Source: Coix lacryma-jobi var. lacryma-jobi (lineage: Eukaryota; Streptophyta; Magnoliopsida; Poales; Poaceae). From it: a DNA stretch of 64,000 nucleotides. The stretch spans positions 110,936,660 through 111,000,659 of the forward strand of contig CM019824.1 in NCBI GenBank assembly GCA_009763385.1, read 5' to 3'. Shown here one piece after another: positions 1 to 12,799 of this stretch. How positions within the stretch are numbered: the first letter of the stretch is position 1; every line of letters starts with the position of its first letter. The position numbers and the translations under genes are program-made. The notes beneath the pieces are model-generated. The model was not told the origin of the DNA, searched no databases, and worked only from the letters and a program-made list of their open reading frames with translations.

Positions 1-3000
1 CCGCCGTCCGCCATCGCTCACCGCCGGTGAGCTACGGCCATGCACTAGCCCAACCGTCACCACCAGCCGGTCCGCCTCGTCAAGGGGAACACGTTAAGCC
101 TGGTCGCGCCGCCGGTGACCTCACCGCCGGCGAGAATCGCGCGGTCAACTCCTTCCCTTGCCTTGCTCTCTCTGACCAGTGGGTCCCGTTGAACAGCGGG
201 TCCCAGGCGTCAGCCACCCACGGTCTATAGACCGAGTCCACGCAGGCCTGACCGGGAAAGTTTAAATGTTTTTTGCTTTTTGTTTTATTTCCCAGAAAAG
301 CTTTTTATTTTTGTGTAGCATGATTTAAAAGTCCAAATGAGGTGCTTCCAGTTTTGTTATCTTATTCATGAGTAGATCTATCATGGAAAAATATGAAAGT
401 ATTTTTGGTGAAAGTTTATATTACTATTTTTATTTAATCCAGTTTATGTGTTTTTGTTGAGATAAATGGGTTTATATGTTTTCTTGTCGAGTTAATTCAT
501 GGCAAAATTTGTGTAGGTTTCTTATCATGTTATGTACCTGTGAAAAATGTATGAGGCATGGTTTATGTAGAAAAAGTATCTGTTAGTGTTTAAAGTTCTT
601 TTTGGCTGTTTTCTTGGAATAAGTGTTAAGGTGTTTTATATATAAAAATAAAATGTGGAAAAAATTGTGTAGTCTCTGTATGTGATGTTCCAGTTAGGAA
701 AAATGTTAAACCTAGGTTGTTATATGGAAAAATATGAAGTTGCTGTATAAATATGCTTTTCTATGTTTTTCTTAGGAAATTCATGTAGAGAAGAATATAA
801 TGTTTCTGTTCATGGCACTTTCTTGATAAATATGAAATGTGAAATAGAATCTGGAAAAAATATGAAAATGAGTACAACACCCTTTTCCAGCAGGGTTGTA
901 GTTCAAATGGTTTAATCTCGAGTAAAATTGTTTATTTTGTGTAGGTTAATGTGTTTATGCTTCGACAGTAATTTTTCTACAGTAGAGTTCTTATGAATAG
1001 GTGAAGCTAGAAAAAATAGGAAACCTGCTATTTGACACATTTCATGTGGGAAGTTAGTTCAAAGGACCTTTTGAGCATTTTATTTCATCTTTTTGTACCT
1101 GCTGTTCTGTATTTTATTTCTTGCTCAAATTTATTCAGTGAAGTCCAGTTGATGTTAGTTGACTTTTGGAAATTTTGTGGATTTTTCTGAGTTCAGAAAA
1201 ATGTACTCGCAGTTCAAACCTGAGTTTCTTTTGAATTAATAAATGAAAAATGGTTAAATTAATAGTTTCTTTTATGTGGTAATTAAGTGTTTTTCCTCAA
1301 TGTCAAAAGTGGTTCAACAAGTTAGCTTTGTTGGTTTGCAAGAAATATTTGCATTCATACCACCACATCTCGCACCCCGCATTGTTTATTTAATTATTAT
1401 TCACCCCATGCAATAGGATCGACAGTCCCGGAGACCGACCAGGAGCCGGAAGCAAACGACGAGCAGGAGATACCAGAGCTGCCCAGGACCGAGGAAGCCG
1501 ACCTCGCGCCGGAAGCTAACCTGCCTGAGTGCCCCGCTCACGAGGCCTCAGTCTTTTCCCAAGGCAAGCCCCGGAGCATTTTAAGTCTCCTATTATTTAC
1601 AATTAATTCAATTGAGTACTTTTATATTGTGATGCATTAGGTATAGGAGTTGATTGATTCCTAATTGCTGCATTACCCTTCCTTGATTATTGTTGTGCCT
1701 GCCTTGTTATCCAGTTATCTATTTATACTGTAGAACTGCTTAGTCTGCTTAATAAAAAGTAGTAGTTAAGGATGTTCCCGTAATACCCCTGGTGGGTATT
1801 TACTGGATCACAGTTGGCTAAATTTGCTATCGTGGAAAAGAACCTGAGTAGTAATGAAATACGGTCAACTGGAAGGCAAGGCACAAGTTTGGAAACTTGG
1901 GACAGTCCGTCCGTTGGGTCATGTAGGTTTGTATCGATGTTGGCCCTCGTTCATTTTTGAACGCGCCCTTTTACTTAGGGATATGTCGGTGCTGTAATCA
2001 TCGACCCCAAATCCGGTTAGACGCTGTTCGGGCCGGTCTCAACCCGTGTCGCACCCTCTAGTATGGAAACACGATCTGCCGCGGAATGGCCATCGTATAG
2101 TTCCAATTGGGTGGTCCGTGCTGTGAGCCGCGACAATTACCACCACGAACAAGCATCGAGCGGTTACCCAATGCATGGACCCGACGGGGAAAGTGTGGGT
2201 TGGTATTAAAGGTCTTTCACCAGCTGGTTTGGAATTCAATTCGAGTCGCTGTCTCCCCCGGTTAGTGGGAAACTATGGCGAGCTTCACCACGATACAACT
2301 CCATGTGATGTTTAAGGTTCAACTAAAATATGGATAAGTCAACTGGATATGGTTATATTATTGCTTGTTAGACTCAAGTGGATGTATTAGTTCAGGTGCA
2401 AACTTAGATTAAGAGGTAGGTCAAAAACTGACAGCTCGTCAATATCATTAAATAATCCTTCTCTTAATTTTGAGCTTTTCGCAACTAAATGATCCCAGTT
2501 CCACGAGAAAGCCTTGCATACCCTTGGTGTCTTTATTTTCAGTTGGACGGGTAAGTCTAGCTGAGTACATTCCCATACTCAGGGTTTATCCCATTTGTTG
2601 CAGATGGCCAGGTGTATTATGGCTATTGTAAGCACTTCCTCTACCTGGTGGAGGGTGATGAGGAGTAGGCCCAGGGCAGGGTCGTCCAGAAGCTTCCCCT
2701 TCTCTTTTGCCGGACTGAGACTCCTAGTGGCACACTATCTGAAAAAGTAGGAGTGAGTCGTGTTGGGTTAAGTTATCAAACAATGTTTTATTTGGACCAC
2801 ATGTGTGGTGGTCGTGTTTCAAAACTTGTTTAAGCTTCCGCACTTTAAATTCGGTATTGTAATAACTCTGTTTAAATTTCGCATTCTGATGTTTAAATTC
2901 GGTTTCATTATCGATGGTGTATCCTTACGAATGTGGTACTTGAACAATGCGATCCTGTATGTTGTATGATGTTTGAAATCCTTCGAGATTTCCGGACTAC

Positions 3001-3092
3001 CGGGGTTATATGGGTTCAAGTATGAGTCGATGTCAGACGGATTTGACTAAGACGGTACTTGAGCTCTTATAATCAAGACGGTTCCGCCACAA
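1..3092 (+). repeat. Tekay-like LTR, 3' part (LTR G)
   Basis: The start lies outside the window. The order of landmarks matches the complete LTRs of elements A and B: a GC-rich stretch (1-250), an AT-rich stretch, an acidic exon-like block ending in GGCAAGCCCCGG (1563-1575), and TTGCAG followed by ATGGCCAG near 2604. The block 'gaaatccttcgagattt' and the closing CTCTTATAAT...CCACA at about 3092 also match. No primer-binding site follows, so this is a solo LTR or the 3' LTR of an element lying to the left. The right edge is inferred from alignment to LTR F and is uncertain by a few bases. Confidence 0.7.
1417..2668 (+). CDS. putative spliced ORF inside LTR G (two exons)
   Basis: Exon-like segments are 1417-1563 (147 nt) and 2604-2668 (65 nt). 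The first follows an acceptor-like CAATAG, encodes an acidic peptide with LPEC and ends before GGCAAGCC, a GC-type donor. The second follows TTGTTGCAG and encodes DGQVYYGYC and an acidic end, then TAG. The segments join in phase (one base plus two). The same design, with the same phases, occurs in LTR F and in the LTRs of A and B. The upstream exon and start codon are not seen. The function is unknown. Confidence 0.45.
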
Positions 3093-4129
3093 AGAAGATC
3101 CACCCAATAAGGATGAAATTCCATGGACCTAAGGTATGGTTTTACTTTTAATTTTTTCCTTCAATTTTTCCTTTTTCGAATAAATAACATATGTCATGCA
3201 TGAAACTAAAAAAAATCAGTTATCATTAGTTTTATGCATAGGTATATGTTAACTTAGTTAGAATAATAAAATATCATAATAGGATAGTTTCCCTTTTCAC
3301 AACATAAGATAGTTTCCATTTTTAATAAAATGAGAATAAGAGCTCCGACTGAGAAGAAGAAGATCCTTCACCAAGCAAGAAGCCACCTTGGGGGAGACTC
3401 CCGCTCCAATAAGGTATGTCTCAAGCCTACACTTTATATTTAGTTCTTAAATTCTATATCTTTTGAATACTATATGCTTGCCTAAGTAATTATCCCATGA
3501 ATAAAATTGATAAAATCTGCTTAAAAATGTTGAAACCTGAATAAGATTTGAAATATGTCATGCAAATGCTATTGTTATGGTTTGAATAACTAGTCTTATC
3601 TAAGTTGTAGCTTTTGTGGGTTGCACTTGCTTTAACTGAAATCATGCTTAGTGAATAAAGTTAGTAAGAAATGGAGTAATTCTTTAAACTTACTAAGGTG
3701 AAATTAGAACTTATACTGGAGGATTTCTTTTAAAAATTATGAAAACCTTGCTAAAAGTTCCTCCTAGATTTTATCCCATCCCACCACCAGCCAAATATTT
3801 GTTAGTCAAAACCACAAAGAGCTTTGTCTGTGTTGAGCTTTGTTAGACCTCATAGATCTTAGTAGAGAAGCTTATCATATCTTTTGAATCAAGATTCACA
3901 CACCCACCATAAATTGCCTACTCTCCACTTTGGAAGTTTGCAACCACCAAATAAATTGCTCATTCTCTACACTGGAGATATGCAATACCTTGCCAAACAT
4001 CCCATTGCTAGCCTTATGCTATTCCTACACTGGGAATAAGCATTTCTCTCTCTTTCCCTACTCATTTCAAAAATCCTTTCCTATAGATATCTGGGGAAAT
4101 CTAGAGCTAAAAAAAGAGAGAGATATGAA

Positions 4130-4213
4130 AAAAAGTGAGCAAAGTAGCTCAAGAAAGGACTATGTCCTAAGAAAAAGTGAGCAAAGTAGCTCAAGAGAGG
4201 ACTATGTCCTAAG
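4130..4213 (+). repeat. 42-bp tandem duplication
   Basis: Two units with a 42-base period (the core GTGAGCAAAGTAGCTC starts at 4135 and 4177) differ at one base. A degraded third start follows at 4214. It lies in the 3' non-coding part of element H. Confidence 0.8.
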
Positions 4214-4826
4214 AAAATGTGAGGACACATCTTTTGTCTACTCACTATGTATCCAAAAAAAATGAGAGAGAGAGAATTATCATTAGCTGTAGATCCTAGA
4301 AATTAACTAGGAAGGATTATGAAATACCCCTCTATACACTTCCACATAACCACACATGCACATCTTGATCAACTTTTATGATTTGCTGCTCCTTATGATC
4401 TGAGTGTCTAGCTTAGCAATAAACATTAGGCAATTTGCTCATGATTCTTAGCCTACCTATAACTCCACATATCATTCTTTAGAAATAGGAGAGGCTACAT
4501 TTTGGCCTAAGTGAGGATTTAAATGCCATTGAGTGATTGAGTGAATCTTGGAGGACATAAGCAAGTTGTTATCTTTTGAAAACCTTGAAAAACCTCCAGA
4601 CAGAATCCTAGTCAAACCTAAGCAAGATAAAAGTTTCCTATCTACTAATTTATTTCACTCTTGCATGTTTGAAGTGAAAAGCTATAAGCCCCACATTGCT
4701 ATGATTAATGATATATACTAAGTTATTTCTCACTATACAATATGCACTTGTATACATCTTAAGTTACTATCTTTTTCATGCTCAATGCTTAAACCGCATT
4801 GTTGCTCGAGGACGAGCAACAGGTTA

Positions 4827-4839
4827 GCTTGGGGGAGCT
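4827..4839 (+). other. polypurine tract of element H
   Basis: GCTTGGGGGAGCT lies directly before the LTR start TGTTGATGG at 4840, where plus-strand DNA synthesis is primed in LTR elements. It shows that the LTR at 4840 is a 3' LTR in plus orientation. Confidence 0.7.
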
Positions 4840-6645
4840 TGTTGATGGTCCTTAAACACCTGTTTTACCATCAACATTTTACCCTAAACTTCACCAAAAA
4901 GGCATGAAATGTAGTCAAATAGGTTTCAAACCAACCAAATTCCACATGTCCATAGATTTTTATTTGAATGCAGGATTTGGACCAAATTTGGAGAATGGAC
5001 CCACCAGGAGACGAGCCCACTCAGCAGGGCCCAAATGGGCCTAAGTGGGGTGGCGCCCGCCACCCCTAGGTGGCGCCCGCCACATGGAGAGGCCCAACTT
5101 CCCTCCTTGCCACGTCACCGATCCGTGTGACCTTCCTAAGGCCAAATCTTGGGCCTTGGTCACTAGGTCAGTGGCATCGGACGACTCAGGAGGGAGTGGC
5201 ATGGATCAAGACCAAATGGCGGTTACTTGGACATGCAACCGACCTAACCACCGCCTCTCTGGAGCTCCTGGATGTCATTGAAGCAAGGGCGGTGCATCCA
5301 ACGGTGATGGGGGTGGCGGCCGCCACCTAGGGCTGGCACCCGCCACTAGGCTTTGCCCTAGGTCGGCTGGCTGCCCCCTATAAATACCCCCCTCACTCCA
5401 CAAGGCTATAAATACCCCCCCTGAGGCTTCACTTCAGAAGACACCACAACCAAGCAACAGACAAGCAAGGGAGGCAAGGCTAGAGCCAGAGAGCTGATAG
5501 CTTAGGGTTTAGCCAAGCTTAGGCAAGTAGGTAGCTAGTAGAGCAAGGCATCTTTGCCCTCGCGGAAGCGCTGCTCAAGGCTTAGCTCAAGAGTAGAGGC
5601 GTGCGAGTGATCGGTCCTGGAGCTGGGAAGAGTCTTCCTTCATCTCCAGTTCAGGTTTTGCTCTTGTTACTCAAGCACTTTACTATATTCTATTTTATCA
5701 TTTCAAGTATTACTTTATTCTACTTATCAGTATTGAGTGGTATACTTGATTGATTGCTTGAGTGCCTAGCTATCCAACAGATCAATTCACTTAGCCATAG
5801 TAGTTAATCTCTAGTGAGCTTAGTGTTTGATCTTTGCCAATAGGTTGCTTAGTTAGTTTAGTGTTTATCTTATTAAGTCAAGTATTTGCTCTCATGTCCG
5901 CAACGGTGTCTCTATTCAAAGCTAGGGTAGAGATAGTTAGAATATAGTTAAGCGTGGTGCTTAGTTATAGACTTACCTTCAGATACGGTTGGACCCCCGG
6001 ATAGCTGTGGTAGCAAGCAGGTGGTGACAGCCCTGTGCGCCTTGAATTCCACCACGTAGTTGGCCCAGTTTAACAGTAAGGCTCGTTGTGCTAGCGTTCA
6101 ACCTAAGTCAGTGGTAAAGGCTAGTACACCTCGATACTTGATAAGATAGGAATAAAACTTTACTTAACTAGGTTGCTTTATTGACATTTGCCTGTCTTGC
6201 TTCGTAGTTATCTTGCTTCGTGGTCATCTAGGAGTAGTTATTAGTTAGTAGTTAGTTATCTTAGGTACCCTTAGTTACTCTCTATCTATCTATCCATCCA
6301 CCTTACCTTAGCCATCCATTTCATCCTTACCGATCCACCCACATATTCTTTCTAGCCTTTCATCATCTCCTCTCTCCTTTCCCTTTTCTTATTCTTCGAC
6401 TCTCATCCCCTCCTTGACTCGACTCATACACCACCCTAGCCTTCCTTTGGGATCAAATAAATCGACACCTGGTACTCCCAGGGAAGTGCTACTACGATAA
6501 TTCTGTGCGCTTGCAGAATCTCCTCCTGGTAGATTGCATTCTCGCTAGTTAGCTCCTACTAGTGTCGGGACTGACAACCCCACGTGGCATTAGTAGATGG
6601 CTACTTTAGCTACCCTATCCTAGGTGTAGTTAAGAACTACCAACA
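4840..6645 (+). repeat. 3' LTR of element H (plus orientation)
   Basis: The LTR starts TGTTGATGGT, and the first 37 bases can fold back (ACCATCAACA at 4867-4876). Repeated palindromic GGTGGCGCCCGCCAC motifs lie at 5049-5083 and 5311-5345. Two TATA boxes follow at 5379 and 5407. The 3' edge near 6645 (CCAACA) is a guess. Bases 4840-5950 recur inverted at 6646-7776. Confidence 0.6.
5379..5414 (+). promoter_or_regulatory. tandem TATA boxes in the LTR of H
   Basis: TATAAATACCCCC occurs twice, at 5379 and 5407, 28 bases apart, about 540 bases into the LTR and where U3 should end. The inverted copy at 7190-7250 has the same doubled arrangement, with one box changed to TATAAGTA. Confidence 0.55.
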
Positions 6646-7776
6646 CTAACTATCTCTACCCTAGCTTTGAATAGAGACACCCTTGCGGACGTCAGAGCAA
6701 ATACTTGACTTAATAAGATAAACACTAAACTAACTAAGCAACCTATTGGCAAAGATCAAACACTAAGCTCACTAGAGATTAACTACTATGGCTAAGTGAA
6801 TTGAACTGTAGGGATAACTAGGTCACACTCAAGGCACTTGATAAAGTAATACTAAAAGTAATACTTAAAGTAATACTGAAGTAAAATTGGAATAATGATA
6901 AGTGTACCTGAGATATAAGAGAGCAAACCAGACCAGAGACGCCGGGAAATCAATCGACCTCTGATGCTAGTCACTTGCACCCGCTTCTCTCCTAGCAAGC
7001 TCTACGCTACTATACCACTGGTCAGGGCTGAGCTGTGCTAAACTAAGAGCCGCGCTGCAGCGAGGGCACTAGAGCTATGCTCTCTCTACTAGCTAACCTA
7101 CATGCCTAAGCTCTCTGAGCTTTTAACCTAGCTCTCACTTGCTTTCTTGTTTCTTGCTTCTTTCGCTTCTTGCTTGAAATGAAGTGACGCCTCCAGGGGG
7201 GTATTTATAGCCTTGTGGAGTGAGGGGGGTACTTATAGGGGGCAGCCAACTGACCTAGGGCAAACCCTAGTGGTGGGCGCCAGCCCTAGGTGGCGGCCGC
7301 CACCCCCCTGGCCGTTGGATGCACCGTCATTGATCCAACGGTCTCCAGGGACTCCTCCAAGGCGGTTGCATGTCGGTTGCATGTCCAGATAACCGTCATT
7401 CGGTAATGATCCACGCCACTCCCCTCCTGAGCCCTCCGATGCCACTGACCTAGTGACCAGGGGCCAAGATTTGGCCCTGGGGTGGTCACACGGATCAGTG
7501 ACGTGGCAGGGGTGAAGTTTGGGCCTCTCCTTGTGGCGGGCGCCACCTAGGGGTGGCGGGCGCCACCCCACTAGGGCCCAAATGGGCCCTGCTGAGTGGG
7601 CTTGGCCTTTGGTGGTTCAAATATCCAAATTTGGTTCAAATCCTGCATTCAAATCAAAATCTATGGACATGTGGAATTCGGTTAGTTTGAAACCTATTTG
7701 ACTACATTTCATGCCTTTTTGGTGAATTTTAGGGTAACATGTTGATGGTAAAACAGGTGTTTAAGGACCATCAACA
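6646..7776 (-). repeat. inverted, truncated LTR copy of the H family
   Basis: Read on the minus strand from 7776, this repeats the LTR at 4840 with roughly 90 percent identity by eye. The copies share the hairpin start, the GGCGCCCGCCAC motifs, the double TATA box and the block complementary to 5760-5950. Similarity stops near 6646. With the plus-strand copy it forms a large inverted repeat with a spacer of about 0.7 kb. Confidence 0.65.
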
Positions 7777-9635
7777 ACCAGTAGGGGTGAAATGGTCTTT
7801 TCCGTGCATTCATATTAGCTGCACTTGGCATGAAGAGTATAGCTACTCTCTGAGTAGGGTGTTACACTCTACCGGAGAAGAGATATGCACGTATTTGGTC
7901 AAATTCAATTAAAATGCATCCCTCCTATGCACTGTTGGCACTTGTTCATTTGTGCATATGCATCATGACAGGTTCGGTAGAGGAGCCAATCGCCGTGGAG
8001 GAAACCGAGGAGTAGCTGCCCCAGGAACAGGAGCAAGGAGCTGCCGGAGAAGAACCTGAAGAGGAGCTCCCGGAGTGCCTGAACCATTTGCCCAGAACAT
8101 TTGAGAAAGGCAAGCCCCGAAGCATTTCTAACTACCTATGATTTGCAATTAACTCTCTAGTGGTTATGTTTGTTGCATTAAGTTTAGGAGTTGTTTGATA
8201 CCGTTGATGCATTATATTCCTTATCTTGCTATCATTGTTATATTCTCCTTGCTACCTAATTAGAGATAGGTTCGAGTCTATGCTTAGTCTTGCTTAGACC
8301 AGTAGAAGTCGGGCGACTTTCATGTTACCCGCGAGTAATAGGTGGTTACTCGACCAGTAACAGGATATTGCCAGTAAGTGGAATAACTGAGTGTTGTGGA
8401 AAATGGAGATCGACAGATTCCTGTAGCGTCGTGCTACAGTATCTCTAGCCGTGTTTTATGGGAATCAATATCTTGTTAAGATGGACTTCTTGTCATGTTG
8501 TACGCATGTCCCACATTTAGCTGGAAGGATAAGTCGTTCCGACCGCAAAGCCGCTCATTGTTCCAGGCCGGTCCTCAGGTCCCACGCATCTGTCGAAGCC
8601 ACGAAGGGGGTAGTGGGACGCGGGGGCGCGAAAAGTAAGACCCGGGTGATGGTGCTTATGTCCAACTCCTTGGCAGTCGGGCTTGCCTCCGGGTACGATG
8701 GTGGCGGTTGAAACCGCGGCTTCCTGGAACGGTGTTGCGGTTATCTGTAGCTCACCGACGAGTGAGTGTGGTTTGTGTGGGAAATAAAATCACCAGCTGG
8801 TTAGGAATCGATTATAATCGCCATCGCTCCTGGATAGTGAGCACTTGACTTGAACGCTGATCGACCTTGATACTGAAATTGTGGAACACGTGATAGTTAT
8901 CATTATACTTTTGGCAATGGTTACTCGGTCTGTTTGTTACTTTATGGTGATTGTTGGATCACTACTATGATTGTTATAGTGCAGGAGCTAACCTAGCTAA
9001 ACAGGTTAATTACTATTTAATTTGCAGCTAGTAAGTAGGAGAACCAGTTATGTAATTACTTATGCTTTTGCGCAAAAATGTGGTCTCATACCAGCTCCAC
9101 TATACACTAGCCTTGCATACTCCTTGGTGTCGCTTATTTTAAGTTAAGTCGGGTAAGTCTAGCTGAGTACCTTCTCGTACTCAGGGCTTTGTTTCTCTTG
9201 TTGTTGCAGATGGCCAGGTCTTTTATGGTTATTGCATCAACTATCTCTGCCCAGCTTTGGGAGATAACTAGGTCAAGGGCAATGACCAGTTCTACTTGTA
9301 CCTTTTGCTTTGTCAAGGATGACTACTGAATGCCACTGTATCAGGCTATGTGTGTGTGATTTCAAAACTATGTTTTATGGCTGAACTTCCGCTACTTAAA
9401 TTTGGAACTCGGTTTGTAATAACTAAGTTTGCTACTCCAATGAACTTATGTAATTTTCTGTCATGTGGTGGTCAACGCTGAACGATTACGATCCTATGTT
9501 GTTGATGTTGGAAAAGTTTGAAATCCTTCGAGATTTCACGGACTACCGGATTTATATGGGTTCAAGTGGGTAAATTTGCTGCTTCGGCGGAGAATTTCGC
9601 ACTTGTGCTCTTATAAATTAGTCGATTCTGTTACA
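7777..9635 (+). repeat. Tekay-like LTR fragment (LTR F)
   Basis: It shares the landmarks of LTR G in order: the acidic block with GGCAAGCCCCG (8109), TTGTTGCAG followed by ATGGCCAG (9210), 'gaaatccttcgagattt', and an end at GTCGATTCTGTTACA (9635) like the LTR end of element B. The 5' part is missing and meets the inverted LTR at 7776. At 9635 it abuts the protease region of the Sirevirus, so it truncates that element. Confidence 0.65.
7972..9271 (+). pseudogene. decayed copy of the LTR-embedded spliced ORF (LTR F)
   Basis: Segments are 7972-8109 (138 nt) and 9210-9271 (62 nt), with the same phases as in LTRs G, A and B. The first holds ELPEC and ends before the GC-type donor GGCAAGCC. The second encodes DGQVFYGYC and stops at TAG. 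An in-frame TAG at 8014-8016 breaks the acidic part. Confidence 0.45.
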
Positions 9636-12306
9636 TTGAGCACCCGGAATCCACCAACCAAATGTCCTCCAATCATTTTACCTACATCAATAAAAAGACA
9701 TAGAGTGAGCATATGGTCCAACACTGGGGTGAGTAAAATGGGAAGTGTACCAGTGTTGGGCCGGCTGCTCAAAAGAACGGTTAGTAGCAAAACCATTCCT
9801 AGCACGCCTATGGGGAAAGCGATCACCACGTATAGGAAAACGTGGTCCGCTAAGGGAAGAGCATCCATCGCGATACTCAAAACACGGTGGGGGTAACACT
9901 CAACAACAAAGTCACCGCCACGGGGTCCAAAACCTACAAAAGCAGGCTCCCGTCGGGCACGACCTCCTTGCAGCCTAGGACCTTGAGGCATTGGACCTCT
10001 AGGCCTAGCAGCTCTCCTCTGAACCTTCCACACATGTACATCATGGAAAGGATGGAACATGTCCGAGTTGTTCATCTCCTTTGCACGGCGCTCCTCTCTC
10101 TTGCGCCGAAAGCAAAACTCCTTCAAGTGTCCATCTCTCCCAGAGTGCTCACAGTGGTACCTCACCGCTCTCATAGGGGGTTGTTGGTACTCATGATACT
10201 GGGTGTGGATCACTAGGTTCTTTTGTGGCATGAGCTCCTCATGGATTGGTGGCATAGTGTCCAGCTTGTTCCTAAGGTGGTTTGGTTTTGGAGCCCATGT
10301 CTGTTTCTTAGGTGGAGCTCTTGGAGGTTCCACAAACACTCCATCCTTAGTGTTAGGCTTGAGAGGCTCTTTGGGTGGTATCTTGGTTAGCTTGGGAGTA
10401 GTGGTGGAGTTGGGCTTCTCAGTTGGATTAAGACCACTCGACTCTCCAATCTTACCAAAAGAGGCAGCACTCACCATGCCTTGAGCAAAACCTACACCTG
10501 GACCTCCAGCAGCACGCTTGAATTGGGCAATCATCATCCCAAGCTGCGGCTCACCACAAGACACCCATGACAAGATGGTCTGAAGGTATGTGTTTTCTTC
10601 CTCGGTTTACATATTGTCATGCTACACGTTTGCAATCTCCATCTCCAAACCCTCAAACAGAGCACACCTAGACACACAAGTGCTACCCGAGCTAGCCTTC
10701 TCAAGAGACACAATCTTGGCATTCTTCTCTGCCAACTCGGATTGCAAGCCTGCACAAGACTTGCGTGCACCAAGCACTGAGGATCTAGACCTAAGCTCAT
10801 CCACCTCTCCAACCAAAGCAACATACTTGCCCCTCAAGGTGAGAAGGTCAGTCATGTGCTTGGAGCACATATCACACTCATCCTCCTCGGTGACAACAAC
10901 GGTGGACTTGACAGACTCAAGTTCCTTCACCGCATCCTCCCATTTCTTCCTAAACTCCATTCTCTCCCTAGCGGCAAGCCTAAGTAGTTTATCTTGACTA
11001 AGGAGAGCAGCAGTAAGCTTGTCAACCTCAGCAGATAGTTCGTCAGGAGTTGAGATACCTGAGAGGTGTCGTCGTTGTCGTCGTCATTCTGAGGGATCTC
11101 CTCCAGCTCGCCATTGACCTCATTGCCAAGGCCCATGGTGCAGAAGCCCTCGTTGTCGGTGAAGAAGCAAAGACCGTTCAGCTTGTCCTCGATCTTCTTC
11201 TTCTTCTCGGACTCGTCGTCGCTTGATGCAGCGGATTCGTCATCCGAGTCGTCGACGTCGCTGAGCGTGGCGAAGAAAGCACGCTGTTCAGCCTGGGCCT
11301 TCTCCAAGTACTTCTCCTTGATGTACTCCTTGTTGAAGCTGCCCCTCCGCTTGTGCTTGGCAAGGACGTGCTTCTCCTTGCGCTTCCCGGAGTCGTACTT
11401 GTGGCCGTGATCCACCTTGCCGAAGACTTGCTTGTTCTTCTTCGGGCAATTGGCAATGAAGTGGTCTGAGCCTCCACACTCGTAGCAGCCACTTCGTCCT
11501 CCTCCGCGGTGATGGTTCATGCGGTTGTTGTGGAACCTCGAGAACCGGTTGGCAAGCTGGGCCAACTCGTCGTCCGCCATGAACTCCAGTTGCTCCTCTA
11601 TGACAGAAAGAAGGGATGACAAGGAAAAGCCTCTAGAGGAGTTAGCAGAAGAGCCAGAAACCAAAGCCATCGATGGACCAGAAGGATTTTCATAAGAAGC
11701 CCGCGCCATGGCGTCAATCTCACTGGACTTGAGCTTACTAAAGAGCTCATCGCATGTGATAGTCTCATAGTTAGGCGATTCGATGATCGCCTGAACCTTG
11801 GAGTCCCACACTGATCGATCGAGAGTGTGTAAAAGCTTGAGAGCCCTCTCATGATCGTCGAAAGGCAACAGCTCCTTGTTAGCCCTCATCCTGTTAACAA
11901 TCACCTGAAAGCGAGCGAATAAACTTTCTATGCTCTCTCTAGGCATGTGTCGAAAGTTCTCATACTCCCGCTTGTGCGACTCGTAGACACGAGATTTGAC
12001 TTGAGTGGTTCCCTCATGGAAGCACATGAGGGTCGCCCAAATCTCCTGAGCCGTGGGGAGGTGAGAAACGCGATCAAACTCAGACATGCTCAAACATGAG
12101 AAAAGAGCATTACAGGCTCGGCTATTGGCATCGTGCTCATCGATCTGCAGCTGAGTCACACGAGTAGCCAAGACCATGTAATCAGCCTTGTTGCAAATCT
12201 CCCAGACAGAAGCACCCATACTCTGAAGATAGGCCGGCATATGTATCTTCCAATACACATAGTTCATCCCATCGAAAAACGGCGGTTTGCCCACGCCGTG
12301 ATCCAT
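9636..12306 (-). pseudogene. Sirevirus gag (broken) and start of protease
   Basis: This is the capsid/nucleocapsid protein of a Ty1/copia element. The likely start is ATG at 12304-12306 (MDHGVGKPPFFDG). A UBN2-type capsid region follows, then the knuckle CYECGGSDHFIANC near 11460-11500, an acidic stretch, a coiled coil (10622-10960) and a second knuckle (YHCEHSGRDGHLKEFC) near 10130. Breaks are a frameshift near 11055, in-frame stops near 10622 and 10607, and a further frame change near 9790. A protease-like remnant precedes the 9635 truncation. Confidence 0.75.
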
Positions 12307-12377
12307 GTCGCCTTTTGTGGATCTGGAACTGGTTAAGGTGGAAGATACCAAGAAGCCTTCCGTGGATCTGTAACCCA

Positions 12378-12388
12378 CTCTGATACCA
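12378..12388 (-). other. primer-binding site of element E (initiator tRNA-Met type)
   Basis: The minus strand reads TGGTATCAGAG two bases after the LTR end CCTTCA. It is complementary to the 3' end of plant initiator methionine tRNA and fixes the LTR edge at 12391. Confidence 0.8.
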
Positions 12389-12799
12389 ATTGAAGGACCG
12401 AGAACTCTACCAGAAAGTGACCAGAGGCGGGGTGAATGGGAGCCTAAAAATTTCTCTCGAAACTTTGGCCTCTATCCCGAGAATCAACCCCAAAAGCTTT
12501 CAATTGAAATGTGATGCCCACGACCCTTGGACGAGGGTGGATGATCCCTAGGATCACAGCGAGGCACCACCAAACGAGAGCAAGCCAAACGCCTAAAGCT
12601 CCGGCTCAAGTTTGACACCAAAAACCGAACGTAGATGGAAGGCTACGTCGGGAAATCTCCAAATACCAATGCTAACAAGTAGCAAAGATACCTAGAGAGG
12701 TTCCTTGATGAACTCTATGGTCAAACGAGAAGTTCGGAAACCAAGCAGAAAAGCCGGGAGAGCAAACGCACTGAAAACCAACACACAGTGAGTTCGCGG

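Larger units (their letters stand above)
3093..4839 (+). mobile_element. 3' internal region of an Athila/Tat-type Ty3/gypsy element (H)
   Basis: This AT-rich stretch has no convincing coding sequence. Near its end are GCTCGAGGACGAGCAAC and a polypurine tract (GCTTGGGGGAGCT), a combination typical of the 3' untranslated end of Athila/Tat-type gypsy elements. It lies directly before an LTR starting TGTTGATGG. An open frame at 3930-4265 is mostly tandem repeat and is not called. LTR G seems to have landed in or truncated this region at 3092/3093. Confidence 0.6.

Noticed and set aside
3930..4265. 111-residue frame as a gene
   Set aside because: Its second half is a 42-bp tandem duplication, its first half has no protein-like pattern, and it lies in the 3' non-coding region of element H.
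5045..5330. Frame shared by both inverted arms (also at 7233-7571)
   Set aside because: The similarity follows the DNA repeat, extends well beyond the frame, and the frame overlaps the palindromic GGCGCCCGCCAC motifs of an LTR promoter.
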